Positions 1-9,074 of a DNA stretch of 33,165 nt are shown piece after piece. A program made the position numbers and the translations under genes. A model generated the notes under the pieces. It ran no database searches. It worked only from the letters and a program-made list of their open reading frames with translations, and was not told the origin of the DNA. The number at the start of each line of letters is the position of its first letter. Position 1 is the stretch's first letter. Source of the DNA: an uncultured bacterium (lineage in GTDB: Bacteria > Latescibacterota > UBA2968 > UBA8231); contig CALDFW010000094.1 of NCBI GenBank assembly GCA_937942165.1, forward strand, positions 1 to 33,165. Direction: 5' to 3'.

Positions 1-9
1 GCAACGAAC

Positions 10-342
10 GTGTCATGCGGCACGAGCGAGAGCGAAGGCAACCAGGTGCAGCGCACGGTGTGTAACGTTAGTCCCTATGACTCAGCCGCCATTAGCCTGC
101 CGAGCGAGCGCGCAGCAGACTGTTTTCGCATTGCCGCTATCAAGGGCAACAATATCGCGTTTGAAATTGTGAACGAAGATGACGGCACGGTGCTCTTTGA
201 CATGTCGATGGGCAAGGAAGCCTTTGACCAACTCGTGCTGACGGGTGGTCCCGATGGTGCAGTGTATCGGATCAATCTGCTCGGTGCTGACGAAGCGGAT
301 GCCAGTATCACCGTCGAGTTTATCGATCATCCCACCTTCTAA
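10..342 (+). CDS. Hypothetical protein, possibly the C-terminal part of a gene starting before the window
   Basis: ORF open to the left edge (codons 1-9 have no stop), GTG at 10, TAA at 340-342, followed by a strong terminator hairpin. No recognisable family. Confidence 0.5.
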   Translation: MSCGTSESEGNQVQRTVCNVSPYDSAAISLPSERAADCFRIAAIKGNNIAFEIVNEDDGTVLFDMSMGKEAFDQLVLTGGPDGAVYRINLLGADEADASITVEFIDHPTF

Positions 343-399
343 GATCGTGGCACAGTAGGCTTGGCCCGCGCGCAGTGCGCGTAGGAAGCAGGTAGATTT

Positions 400-433
400 A
401 AAAGGAGCATCGGTTTATACCGGTGCTCCTTTT
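400..433 (+). terminator. Rho-independent terminator-like hairpin
   Basis: AAAAGGAGCATCGGT-TTAT-ACCGGTGCTCCTTTT: 15-bp stem (one T:G wobble), 4-nt loop, followed by TGTTTATTTT. Lies downstream of the 10..342 ORF and upstream of the next gene. Confidence 0.85.
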
Positions 434-478
434 GTTTATTTTACCAGCCGCCCATACCCTACGCATAGGAGAGTGCAT

Positions 479-1543
479 ATGTCCGATTCGCGTCCCAAGG
501 TGCTGGTCGCCTGTGATAAAAACGTGCGCGAAAACTATTTGTCTTCCGAAGAGATACAGCGCCTTGAGAGGTTGGCTGACTGGGAGTGGTTTGAGTGCGC
601 GGGTGGGGGGATCTACGAGATTCCCAAAGATCCGCAAAAGGCCGAGGCGATCGGACCCCACTTAGCTGATAAGGATGCGCTCATTGTCTGTCATGGGGCG
701 CCGCGTATCGATGCGCACATACTGTCACAAGCGCCCCGTTTAAAGATTATTGGCGAGCTCGAAGGAGATCGCTTTGCCGCGCGCATCGACTTGGACGCAG
801 CGTGGGATCGGGGCGTGCGCACCGTAGACACGACCAACGGTTCGTCCTATCCGGTTGCTGAGTGGGCGCTCGGCATGATACTGGCCTGTCTGCGCAATGC
901 CGGCGCGCACTTTCGCCGTCTTATTGCCGGAGATACGCAACGCGATCCGGACGTGGTGCGCCTGATGGGCGGTATGCTGCAGGGTAAGCGCGTAGGGCTA
1001 ATTGGCGGTGGCCATATGGGTCGGCACCTCATTAAACTACTCCGGCCGTTTGAGGGAGAAATTTGGGTGCACGATCCGTACTTGCCCCGCGAGTTAGCCG
1101 AAGCAGTGGGCTTTGTACAGACGACGCTCGACAACGTGTTCTCCCAGTGCGATGTCGTGGTCTGCGTCGCGCCTCTGACACCGGGCACTCGGGGTATGAT
1201 TGACGCCCGGGCATTGGGCTTGCTGCGCGCCGGCAGCGTCTTTGTCAACGTGTCGCGCGGGGCCGTCGTCGATTCAGATGCGCTTATAACGCGGCTCAGA
1301 AAGGGCGATATTGTCGCTGGCATAGAGGCTTTTGATCCAGAACCCATTCCGCCCGACAGCGAATTACTGCAGTTGGAAAATGCGTTTGTCAGCCCGCACT
1401 TTGGTTGGATCACTGGCACGGACCACCCGCATTTTTTCTCGCTTATGATCGATGAACTCGAGCGATTTTTCGCCGGCCACGAGCCCTACTTTGAGCTGAC
1501 GCCGCGCGCCCAAGCCAATCGCGCAGGAGCGCCGCCCGTCTAG
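479..1543 (+). CDS. D-isomer specific 2-hydroxyacid dehydrogenase (NAD-binding)
   Basis: GLIGGGHMGRHLIKLL Rossmann motif, NVSRGAVVDSDAL, EPIPPDSELLQLENAFVSPH. AGGAGAG Shine-Dalgarno at 467-473 favours ATG 479 over GTG 473. Confidence 0.88.
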   Translation: MSDSRPKVLVACDKNVRENYLSSEEIQRLERLADWEWFECAGGGIYEIPKDPQKAEAIGPHLADKDALIVCHGAPRIDAHILSQAPRLKIIGELEGDRFAARIDLDAAWDRGVRTVDTTNGSSYPVAEWALGMILACLRNAGAHFRRLIAGDTQRDPDVVRLMGGMLQGKRVGLIGGGHMGRHLIKLLRPFEGEIWVHDPYLPRELAEAVGFVQTTLDNVFSQCDVVVCVAPLTPGTRGMIDARALGLLRAGSVFVNVSRGAVVDSDALITRLRKGDIVAGIEAFDPEPIPPDSELLQLENAFVSPHFGWITGTDHPHFFSLMIDELERFFAGHEPYFELTPRAQANRAGAPPV

Positions 1544-2457
1544 CGCGCAAAGCCGGGCGCTCCGCGTCGTCGTCCCTCTTTTGCGTCGTAGGGCTCTGCT
1601 TTGTCGTCTGCTATCTCGCCCTGCCACGCGTCCAATCCCAGCAGCTTTCTGCCCAGCGGCGTGAGCGCGGCCGTCGTGCCGTGTAGTCTTTCCCAACGCC
1701 GCGGATCGCCGGGGAAGGCGTCGCCTTCAGGGGCTTTGCGATGCAGCCATGCGTCAATACGCCAGTCGCGCGTGGCGGCATCCTCGGGGCGAGCCGGGGC
1801 CATCGACAAGTACTGTGCCAGCCGAGGCGCAGACGATGTATTGGCGCTGGTTCCGTGCGGCAGCAGGCTGTTCCAGACCAGTAAATCTCCCTTGCGCGTC
1901 GGTACCTCGACCACGTCAAAGCCGACTAAGTCTGGGCGGAAGGGGTCGCGATCAGCCGGCTGAGAGGCGGTCCACTCGTCGAGCTGGGCGTAGAGAGCCG
2001 GCACGCACTGAAAGCCGCCCGAGCCGGCTGGACAATCGCTCAGGGACAGGAAGCCCTGCATGCCAAAGGGCAGCGGCTTAACGGAGGTGTCGATATCCCA
2101 GTGTATAAAGCCCTCAAACGTCGCGTCGCCCCTATTGGGTGGGTTAAAGTTGCAGCGATCGATGCTCACCCACAGCGCTTCCGTCTGCCATAGAGTGGAA
2201 AACGTCGCGTGGACGTCGGGCCACTGTCGCGTGGCCCACAGCGCTGGGTGGTGGTAGAGTTCGACCATGCCTGCGCCGTTGAGCTCGGGTAAGCCGTTGG
2301 CCCGTTCGGGCGTTCGATACCAGGTTTGTGGATCGTCCGGATCTAGCTCTCCGAACTTCCATATGGCATCTATTGCGTCGTCGAGCAGGGCTTCGGGTAT
2401 CTGGCTAGGCACAACGACGTAGCCGTTGGCGCGAAAGAAATCTAGGTCGACTGACAC
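1540..2457 (-). CDS. Phytanoyl-CoA dioxygenase (PhyH) family protein
   Basis: FIHWDIDT (HxD) and LLPHGTSAN...R distal His/Arg. The track ORF extends upstream to 2688 but overlaps the next PhyH; GTG at 2457, just after the upstream stop, is the likely start. Confidence 0.82.
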   Translation of the reverse strand: MSVDLDFFRANGYVVVPSQIPEALLDDAIDAIWKFGELDPDDPQTWYRTPERANGLPELNGAGMVELYHHPALWATRQWPDVHATFSTLWQTEALWVSIDRCNFNPPNRGDATFEGFIHWDIDTSVKPLPFGMQGFLSLSDCPAGSGGFQCVPALYAQLDEWTASQPADRDPFRPDLVGFDVVEVPTRKGDLLVWNSLLPHGTSANTSSAPRLAQYLSMAPARPEDAATRDWRIDAWLHRKAPEGDAFPGDPRRWERLHGTTAALTPLGRKLLGLDAWQGEIADDKAEPYDAKEGRRRGAPGFAR

Positions 2458-2461
2458 GGCG

Positions 2462-3178
2462 CTAGCTCGTAAGGCGCTGGCTGCCGTCAAAGGACACGCG
2501 CGGCCAGCTGGAGTGCGTCCACTGGTCAAAGCTGTGGCCGATGTAGTGGTTGGCCAGCGAGTGCCGGTACGATCCGGGCGTGCCGATGGGGCCGCCTCTG
2601 TGTACGAGCACGCCGTCAAAGAACACGACGTCGCCTCGTTGCACGCATACGGGCGTCTCTGGGATTGCGTTGCGGGTACAAAGCTCATCGACGGCGGCGT
2701 TGTAGTCCCACTCGTGAAATTCGCCGCCTTCAGAAAAATCGCTGCCCGTCAGCAGGCGCCCCTTATGCGAACCCGACTGTACCAACATAGCGCCGTTGTC
2801 CTCGTCGACGTCCATTAGTGCGATCCACGCCGACATGCAGCCGGGCAAATAGTACTGGTCCTGGTGGCGACCCTGTTCTGATCCCACCCAGAAGTACATT
2901 GTTTGGATCCCATCCGGCTCGTCGTCCAGGCACTGCGTAAGCGGTTCTTTGAGCGGCGGTGCAATAAGCCAGTCGCGCGCGACTGGATCGTACCAGTGCT
3001 GGTTGTGCGTGCGCTGGAGTTGGTCGGCTTCGCGCGGCGCAAAGCCTTCTAAAGACTTCTTGCCAGCGTGCAGATCGAGCATATGAGCTACGAGCTCTTC
3101 GCACTCTTCGCCCGAAAAGACGCCCTCTACTACGGCCCAGCCCTCGCGCTCGTATTGTTCGATATCTAGCGTGTCCAT
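2462..3178 (-). CDS. Phytanoyl-CoA dioxygenase (PhyH) family protein
   Basis: GRHQDQYYLPG (HxD), DEDNGAMLVQSGSHKG, LVHRGGP distal His. Starts MDTLDIEQYEREGWAVVEGVFS, a typical PhyH N-terminus. Confidence 0.9.
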   Translation of the reverse strand: MDTLDIEQYEREGWAVVEGVFSGEECEELVAHMLDLHAGKKSLEGFAPREADQLQRTHNQHWYDPVARDWLIAPPLKEPLTQCLDDEPDGIQTMYFWVGSEQGRHQDQYYLPGCMSAWIALMDVDEDNGAMLVQSGSHKGRLLTGSDFSEGGEFHEWDYNAAVDELCTRNAIPETPVCVQRGDVVFFDGVLVHRGGPIGTPGSYRHSLANHYIGHSFDQWTHSSWPRVSFDGSQRLTS

Positions 3179-3197
3179 ACGGTTCCTCCTGCCCGCT

Positions 3198-4409
3198 CTA
3201 AGCGGCGAGAATCTTTTCGTAGACTTCCATGTGTTCGCCTTCGCGCTCGTCTGGGTCGACCAGCTTGAGCCAGACGGCCTGGTCCTCTTTGCGCGCGGCT
3301 ATTTCCTGCACTGATCCGGCTTGCTGTGGATCGGTGCCGCTCCAGATCACCTCACCGTCCTGTAGAAAGATATACTGACCGGCGTGTGCGTCTAGCAGCC
3401 TGTCGCGGTTTTCGCGATAGAAAAGGGCCTGTTCGCTAGCGGTGCGCCGCAGTTGATCAATGACCTGCGGTGGATCTGTTTGCGCCGAGTCAAACTCGGC
3501 CACGGGCAGCACGAGCCCGTCCATGGCAAAGTCGATCTCGTTCAGGTTCGTCGTGCCGAAGCCGTGTTCGGCCGCCACGGCGACCGGACTCCGGTCGCGG
3601 CGGAAGGGAGGGTGCGGCCAGTCGAGTGCGGGATCGGTGCCCATCAGATGAGAGCCACAGGCGTCGGTGGCTATAACGTGGTCGCCAGCTACCAAGCAGT
3701 CGGCGATGCGTCCTTCGCCGTTCCACTCCATGCGCGCCTGACCGGTTAGTCCGTCGATAATATTTAGGCAGGGCTGGGCAATCATGCCTAAATCGGGCAG
3801 CACGTAGGAGAGGCGAATGACGTGGTGAAAGTAGGTGCGCAGGCGGCCGTGCGGTGGAATGGGGGGCAGGCCGAAGAGGTTTTTCAGGCACAGCGTAATG
3901 CCCATAAAACCGTGATTTTTCATTTTGGCGATAGAGACAAACGCGTCGGCTTCACCCAGTGCAGACGACAGCTGGTACTCGGAAAACATCAGGCCACCGC
4001 CAGGAACCTTGTAGCGCTCCAGGGGTGGATCACCCGCCTCTACGTAGTGCACGCCGTACTCGTCGAGAATGGGCTTTGTATTGAAATCTCCGCCGGGTCG
4101 CTGTCCCGGCGGTGCGGTGCTGGTGTCGAGCGCAAAGAGTTCGGCGTCGGTGCGTTCGCGCAGTAGGCGCAAACTGGCGCGCAGCACGTCGTCGTCGACC
4201 AGCTCCTGTCGCCGGCCGCCAATGTAGCGGATGCTCTGCGTGCGAAACTGCATGTTGACTTTAATGCCGACCTTTTTGGCGTGCTCGATTTTTTCCCACG
4301 AGCGCGAAAGGGGCGCCGTAATCTCTTTTAGCTTCTGGTAGATCTCGTCTAGCGATGCCTTGTGTGAGCAGTGCGTGGCGCGCACGGCATAGTCTTTGGT
4401 ATCCTTCAT
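3198..4409 (-). CDS. DUF362 domain-containing protein
   Basis: Motifs VGIKVNMQF, ADAFVSIAKMKNHGFMGITLCLKNLFGLPP and LNIIDGLTGQ, and VAGDHVIATDACGSHLMGTDP, typical of DUF362. Confidence 0.8.
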   Translation of the reverse strand: MKDTKDYAVRATHCSHKASLDEIYQKLKEITAPLSRSWEKIEHAKKVGIKVNMQFRTQSIRYIGGRRQELVDDDVLRASLRLLRERTDAELFALDTSTAPPGQRPGGDFNTKPILDEYGVHYVEAGDPPLERYKVPGGGLMFSEYQLSSALGEADAFVSIAKMKNHGFMGITLCLKNLFGLPPIPPHGRLRTYFHHVIRLSYVLPDLGMIAQPCLNIIDGLTGQARMEWNGEGRIADCLVAGDHVIATDACGSHLMGTDPALDWPHPPFRRDRSPVAVAAEHGFGTTNLNEIDFAMDGLVLPVAEFDSAQTDPPQVIDQLRRTASEQALFYRENRDRLLDAHAGQYIFLQDGEVIWSGTDPQQAGSVQEIAARKEDQAVWLKLVDPDEREGEHMEVYEKILAA

Positions 4410-4546
4410 GAATCATCCCTCTGTAGGGTTAGGTGCAGGGCGCTCACTATCGGTACTAAACATCGCTAGCGGTGCGCGTCTGGACAATAAGCTTACTTTG
4501 TCTCTATCTGTGGTGCGTGCTCGGCTAGAAGGAGTCGCCCCAATCT

Positions 4547-4574
4547 TTGTTGTTCACGAAGGGCTTTTTATATT
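4547..4574 (+). promoter_or_regulatory. Possible sigma70-like promoter upstream of ribokinase
   Basis: TTGTTG - 16 nt - TATATT in the AT-richer divergent intergenic region. The -35 box is weak. Confidence 0.25.
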
Positions 4575-4652
4575 GTTAATCGAAAAATTGCTCTAACGGA
4601 TGCGCATCGTTTTTACGGCCCTTGTGCCCTTGCCAAAACGGAGAGTAGACCC

Positions 4653-5561
4653 ATGGGAAAGGTTGTTATTTTAGGCGTTTTTGTTGCTGATACGGCATAC
4701 CGCGCCGCTCGAATGCCCAAAATGGGCGAAACAATTTTGGGAAACACCTTTGCGTTGGGACCTGGTGGCAAAGGCTCTAACCAAGCGGTGGCAGCGGGTA
4801 AACTGGGAGGGGATGTGACCATTATCAGCCGGTTGGGCGAAGACGATTTTGGCCAGATGGCCCTGCAGACGTGGAAGGCGGCAGACGTTAAGGGAGCGAT
4901 AAAATACAGCCCAGATGCCTATACGGGCGCCGCATTTATTTTTATCGATGACAAGACGGGAGACAATGCTATTATTATTTCACCCGGGGCGGCTGCGGAT
5001 ATATCGGTAGAAGATATAAGGGAAAACGCGGATTTGATTGCAGCGGCCGATGTGTTCCTCACGCAGCTTGAACAACCCATTGATGTAGCGCATGAAGGCC
5101 TAATAACGGCCAAGCGAAACGGTAAGATCACCATTTTAAATCCGGCACCCGCAGCGGAGCTCCCCAAAGAAGTATTCGAAGTTTGCGACTATATAACGCC
5201 CAATGAAACCGAGGCTGAGGCCATCACCGGTTTGCCTGTAAGAAATGAGATAGAAGCTGAAACAGCCGCCCAATCTTTGGCGGCGCTAGGGGTAAAGACG
5301 CCCATAATAACCATGGGCGAACAGGGTGCTTTTCTATTTGGCTATGGTATGGTCCGTGCATATAACGCAGGCTCAGTAGTCGAGACGACAGGTGCTGGCG
5401 ACGCCTTTAACGGAGCGTTTGCCGTTGCGCTTTCCGAAGGAAAGTCCGCTGTAGATGCCGTGCGATTTGGGTGCGCTACGGCTGCGATTTCGGTAACGCG
5501 CCCCGGAACGGCGCCATCCATGCCCACGAGAGATGAAGTGGAACAGCTGTTGCGAGCTTAG
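4653..5561 (+). CDS. rbsK: Ribokinase / PfkB-family carbohydrate kinase
   Basis: GPGGKGSNQAVAAGKLGG, VLNPAPA-like ILNPAPAAELP, NETEAEAITG, TTGAGDAFNGAFAVAL (PfkB signature 2). Confidence 0.9.
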   Translation: MGKVVILGVFVADTAYRAARMPKMGETILGNTFALGPGGKGSNQAVAAGKLGGDVTIISRLGEDDFGQMALQTWKAADVKGAIKYSPDAYTGAAFIFIDDKTGDNAIIISPGAAADISVEDIRENADLIAAADVFLTQLEQPIDVAHEGLITAKRNGKITILNPAPAAELPKEVFEVCDYITPNETEAEAITGLPVRNEIEAETAAQSLAALGVKTPIITMGEQGAFLFGYGMVRAYNAGSVVETTGAGDAFNGAFAVALSEGKSAVDAVRFGCATAAISVTRPGTAPSMPTRDEVEQLLRA

Positions 5562-5639
5562 AGGCAGTGGCAGGGCGTACAGCGTTCGGTGCGCGCATTG
5601 TGCTGTATATGCTCGTTCCATCAACCGCGTATAGAGGAA

Positions 5640-6485
5640 ATGTCCATGCTCTTTGATACGGATCAACTGGAAGCATATAGAGAGACCGGCTACGTCATCG
5701 TCGACTGTCCCTATCCAGCCCATCTGACAGAGCTCGCGCTGCAAGCGGTCGGGCGCCAGCTGATCGCGCCCGAGGACAATACTACCGATACGCGTGGCAA
5801 CCACTATCGTTTGGCGCCGCAAATACCGGACTCCTACTGGTGCGCGCTCGATCACTCGCTGCCTTTTTTGCAGATGGAACTGCACGACGAGGTTGTCGAG
5901 TTGGCCCGTCAGATGGCCGACGATCGGGATATTTATTTTCGCAATGGCGGGATCAACGAACTGGCGCCGGGTATGTCTTTTGTATGGCACCGCGACTCGG
6001 GTGAGGAATACGTCGAGTTTATGCACTACTTTTCTGGCTCATCGCCAGAAAACGGCTGTCTACGCGTCGTTCCAGGTTCGCATGTAGGCCCCGTTGGCGA
6101 ACTGATGGCGGACGTAGAGCGCCGGCGGAAGACCGAGCGCGGCAGCGCCGATGCGGATCGCACAAAGTCCGACGTAGAGCTGCCCGGCGAAGTGTCGCTC
6201 TCGCTGCGGCCCGACCAGCTCTTGGTGCGTTCTTCAAAGATCTTTCACGCGACGTGGCGCAACGATTCGGACGAGGGGCGCCTTATGCACCACTGGCTTT
6301 TTCGCGCCGCCCACGAGGCCGACCATCGCTTTCGCTTTGAAGATTATCTGACCGAAGAGCTCGTAGCTGCGCTTTCGGAAGAGCAGCGCGAGGTGCTGTG
6401 GCTGAGGCGCGACTTCCCCCTTTCGGACAAGTGGGAAAGTGAACGCCAGCGCGAGCGCGGTCAGGTGCGCTGGGGCGTGCTCTAG
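5640..6485 (+). CDS. Phytanoyl-CoA dioxygenase (PhyH) family protein
   Basis: FVWHRDSG (HxD), GCLRVVPGSHVG, IFHATWRNDSDEGR distal His/Arg. Start at ATG 5640, preceded by AGAGGAA; the track start 5589 is upstream of this. Confidence 0.9.
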   Translation: MSMLFDTDQLEAYRETGYVIVDCPYPAHLTELALQAVGRQLIAPEDNTTDTRGNHYRLAPQIPDSYWCALDHSLPFLQMELHDEVVELARQMADDRDIYFRNGGINELAPGMSFVWHRDSGEEYVEFMHYFSGSSPENGCLRVVPGSHVGPVGELMADVERRRKTERGSADADRTKSDVELPGEVSLSLRPDQLLVRSSKIFHATWRNDSDEGRLMHHWLFRAAHEADHRFRFEDYLTEELVAALSEEQREVLWLRRDFPLSDKWESERQRERGQVRWGVL

Positions 6486-6510
6486 ATAGACTCTGTTTGC
6501 GAGGACGACT

Positions 6511-7158
6511 ATGAACGAACGATCTATTGCCTGTGTGCAGGTAGCGGACACCGACGCCGAGCTGGGCGTCGAACGGCCCGAAAAGTACAGCGCCGGAGCG
6601 CAGCTAACGCTGGGGCAGTTTTGGAAGGGAGCAGATGCGCTGCCGGCTGAGCGTGCTCACGCCTTTGTCGGCGCGTCTGCGGCGGGCCTCTGCTTTTACG
6701 TCTACCTGGAGGACAGCGACATCGGTTCGCGCGCTACGGCCGACAATCAGAAAATGTGGACGTTGGGTGACGTGGCTGAATTTTTTATCAAGCCCGGCGG
6801 TGATCGCACGGACTATTGGGAAATCCACATCACACCCAACGACTTCCTCATGGATATTTATATTCCAAATCGCGAGGTGTTCACCGGTGGAGAGATTGGC
6901 TGGGAGGACGTCGTTGCGCCCGAGAGTCACACCGGCAAGCGCGTCGGAGTTGGAGACGGCTATTGGGCCTTGGAAGCGTGCATACCGTGGAAAGCCTTCC
7001 GTCTGTCCGGCATACCTGATGATGGAGATATTTGGCGAATCGCCGTTTGCCGTTACAACTACGCTAGCGGCTGCGATGAGCCCGAACTCTCGTCTACGGC
7101 GGCTTTGACGCAGCCGGGATTTCACCGCTACGAAGAATATACGGAACTCGTTTTTTAG
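6511..7158 (+). CDS. CBM9-like (carbohydrate-binding family 9-type) domain protein
   Basis: AGLCFYVYLEDSDIG...MWTLGDVAEFFIKPGGDRTDYWEIHITPN...YWALEACIPWKAF...WRIAVCRYNY matches the CBM9/DOMON-like beta-sandwich pattern. Confidence 0.75.
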   Translation: MNERSIACVQVADTDAELGVERPEKYSAGAQLTLGQFWKGADALPAERAHAFVGASAAGLCFYVYLEDSDIGSRATADNQKMWTLGDVAEFFIKPGGDRTDYWEIHITPNDFLMDIYIPNREVFTGGEIGWEDVVAPESHTGKRVGVGDGYWALEACIPWKAFRLSGIPDDGDIWRIAVCRYNYASGCDEPELSSTAALTQPGFHRYEEYTELVF

Positions 7159-7199
7159 TATATAGATTACCGTCGACATACGGCGGGGAGAATGCGCAC

Positions 7200-7976
7200 A
7201 TGCTCGAAGTAGAAATGCTCGAACCCGAAGAGGTGGAAAGGGCGGCCAAGATTTTTTTGCGCGACGGTTTTGTCGCCGTAAAAAATGTGCTCGTGGGTGA
7301 GCAGCTGCGCCGCACGCAGGAAGCTGCCAATCGCGTCATAGGAGAGATCGTCGACGCCGACCCAGAGCGCATCGGCAATCGCGGCCACCATCGCTATTCG
7401 TTTGGCAACCAGATGCGTCACTTGGAGTGGTGCCAGCTGACGGACCTGCCGGCCGTGCTGCCCATTCTTTCGGCAATATGGGGCAGCGAAGACTACGTTT
7501 GCTCCGGTAACGGTGGCGACTTCTCGCTGCCGGGAGCTGAGATACAGCCGCTGCATTCGGACGGCAACGAATTGGGCTTTATCGATCCGTTGGGACAGAC
7601 GACGACGCGCGATCTGCCGCCGGCACTGATCTGCGTCAACTTTCCCATGATCGACTTCACGGAGGAGAACGGCGCCATTCGTCAGGTACCCTGCACCCAT
7701 CGCTCAAGCGCGCCGATTCCGACGCTGGAAGAAGAGCCGCCGTGGATGAAAAAGAGCATCATCTGTGCGCCGGCCGGCACTGCGCTCTTCCGCGATGTGC
7801 GCTGCTGGCACGGTGGCACGGCCAACCGGTCGGACCGAGCGCGGGCGATGACCAACGCGCACTACTACGCGCCGTGGTTTCGCGGCGGGCTGAGCCCGTG
7901 CGTGCCTCGGGCGCACCTAGAGCACATGTCGCCGCGCGCGCGGCAGCTGTGCCGGTATATTATAGAGGACAATTAG
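7200..7976 (+). CDS. Phytanoyl-CoA dioxygenase (PhyH) family protein
   Basis: PLHSDGNELGF (HxD), FTEENGAIRQVPCTHR, RCWHGGTANRSDRAR distal His/Arg. Confidence 0.88.
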   Translation: MLEVEMLEPEEVERAAKIFLRDGFVAVKNVLVGEQLRRTQEAANRVIGEIVDADPERIGNRGHHRYSFGNQMRHLEWCQLTDLPAVLPILSAIWGSEDYVCSGNGGDFSLPGAEIQPLHSDGNELGFIDPLGQTTTRDLPPALICVNFPMIDFTEENGAIRQVPCTHRSSAPIPTLEEEPPWMKKSIICAPAGTALFRDVRCWHGGTANRSDRARAMTNAHYYAPWFRGGLSPCVPRAHLEHMSPRARQLCRYIIEDN

Positions 7977-7988
7977 CGACTAAGAGAG

Positions 7989-8004
7989 AGCCGCCTGTGC
8001 GGCT
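7989..8004. other. Small intergenic hairpin between two PhyH genes
   Basis: AGCCGC-CTGT-GCGGCT perfect 6-bp stem. No U-tract follows. Confidence 0.45.
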
Positions 8005-8027
8005 TATAGACTGAGGGTAGGTACGAC

Positions 8028-9074
8028 ATGAGCGGTATGAAAGACCACGAGGAACTGCGCGTTTCCAACGACGCGATGGACGATGCGGTTGAGCTACAGC
8101 GACGCATAGCCGAGGAGGGCTATCTGTTTTTTCGCCGACTGCAGGATCCGGACAAGCTGCAGTCCCTGCGCCGCGAAATGATGAGCGCTGTCCAAGAGGC
8201 CGGTTGGCTCGTTGCCGGCACGGATCCAAGCGACGGCATTGCAGACGTTGGCAAGCAGTGCACGGAAGGGGATCGATCCTACAGCGACGGCTACGGGCGC
8301 GCCTATCGCCTGGAATCGTTCCATCGCTCGGCGCACTGGCCCGAGATTATGAACATGGTTGAAAAGATTGTAGGAAAGCCGATTATGCCGCATCCACAGA
8401 AGGTGGCCCGCATCTGGTTTCCGCAGTATACAGATCACACGACGCCCACTCATCAGGACTTTGTGCACTTTCAGGGCAGCTTTGACACTCTGACCTGCTG
8501 GGCGCCCGTTGGGGACTGTCCCGTTGAGCTGGGTGGGCTAGCGGTGATACCCGGCTCGCACAAGGTCGACCGCGTGCTAGATCACCACTTCTCTCTGGGA
8601 GCGGGTGGACTCGTCGTCGACGAGACGGCGCACGAGGAAATTGATCCGGTCTGGCACAGCACGGATTACGAAATGGGCGACACGCTTATTTTTCCCGCAC
8701 TCACCGTGCACAAGGCGTTACCCAACTACACACAAGACCAGCTGCGCCTATCGTTGGACAATCGCTATCAGGCCGTGGGCGACTCGATTGCCGAACACAT
8801 GCTGGAACCGCACGGCCCGAGCGGACTGAGCTGGGATCAGATTTATCCCGACTGGTCAGCCGACGACCTCAAGCACTATTGGAAGTCCTATGACAATCCC
8901 GTCGTGCCGCGCGATATGAGCTTTTCCGACCGGGGCTTTGCCGAAGCGCTCGAACTGGCGCGCGGGGGCAATGAGCATGCGGTCTTTCGCATGCAGCGCA
9001 CCGTCGCTAACGACCCCGACTCGGCCTACGGCCAGCAGGCTCGAGCCATGCTGGCAGAGGTGGGGCTCGCCTAG
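8028..9074 (+). CDS. Phytanoyl-CoA dioxygenase (PhyH) family protein with a C-terminal helical extension
   Basis: THQDFVHF (HxD), WAPVGDCPVELGGLAVIPGSHK, LTVHKALPNYTQDQLRLSLDNRY. Extra ~45 aa after the oxygenase core. Confidence 0.92.
   Translation: MSGMKDHEELRVSNDAMDDAVELQRRIAEEGYLFFRRLQDPDKLQSLRREMMSAVQEAGWLVAGTDPSDGIADVGKQCTEGDRSYSDGYGRAYRLESFHRSAHWPEIMNMVEKIVGKPIMPHPQKVARIWFPQYTDHTTPTHQDFVHFQGSFDTLTCWAPVGDCPVELGGLAVIPGSHKVDRVLDHHFSLGAGGLVVDETAHEEIDPVWHSTDYEMGDTLIFPALTVHKALPNYTQDQLRLSLDNRYQAVGDSIAEHMLEPHGPSGLSWDQIYPDWSADDLKHYWKSYDNPVVPRDMSFSDRGFAEALELARGGNEHAVFRMQRTVANDPDSAYGQQARAMLAEVGLA

Noticed and set aside
847-1419. 190-aa minus-strand ORF inside the 2-hydroxyacid dehydrogenase gene
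   Set aside because: Antisense shadow ORF with low-complexity Ser/Arg/Pro composition; the plus-strand gene has clear motifs.
4396-4596. 66-aa plus-strand ORF in the DUF362/ribokinase intergenic region
   Set aside because: Short, no family, overlaps the DUF362 start; the region is better explained as divergent regulatory DNA.
10-5640. Track start positions at 473, 2688 and 5589
   Set aside because: Upstream extensions overlap neighbouring genes or lack an RBS; internal starts at 479, 2457 and 5640 have better SD spacing or gene packing.
5373-6026. 217-aa minus-strand ORF spanning the ribokinase end and PhyH start
   Set aside because: Antisense to two well-supported genes, no recognisable motif; expected from high-GC codon bias.
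6604-7179. 191-aa minus-strand ORF over the CBM9-like gene
   Set aside because: Shadow ORF; the plus strand encodes a coherent CBM9-like domain.
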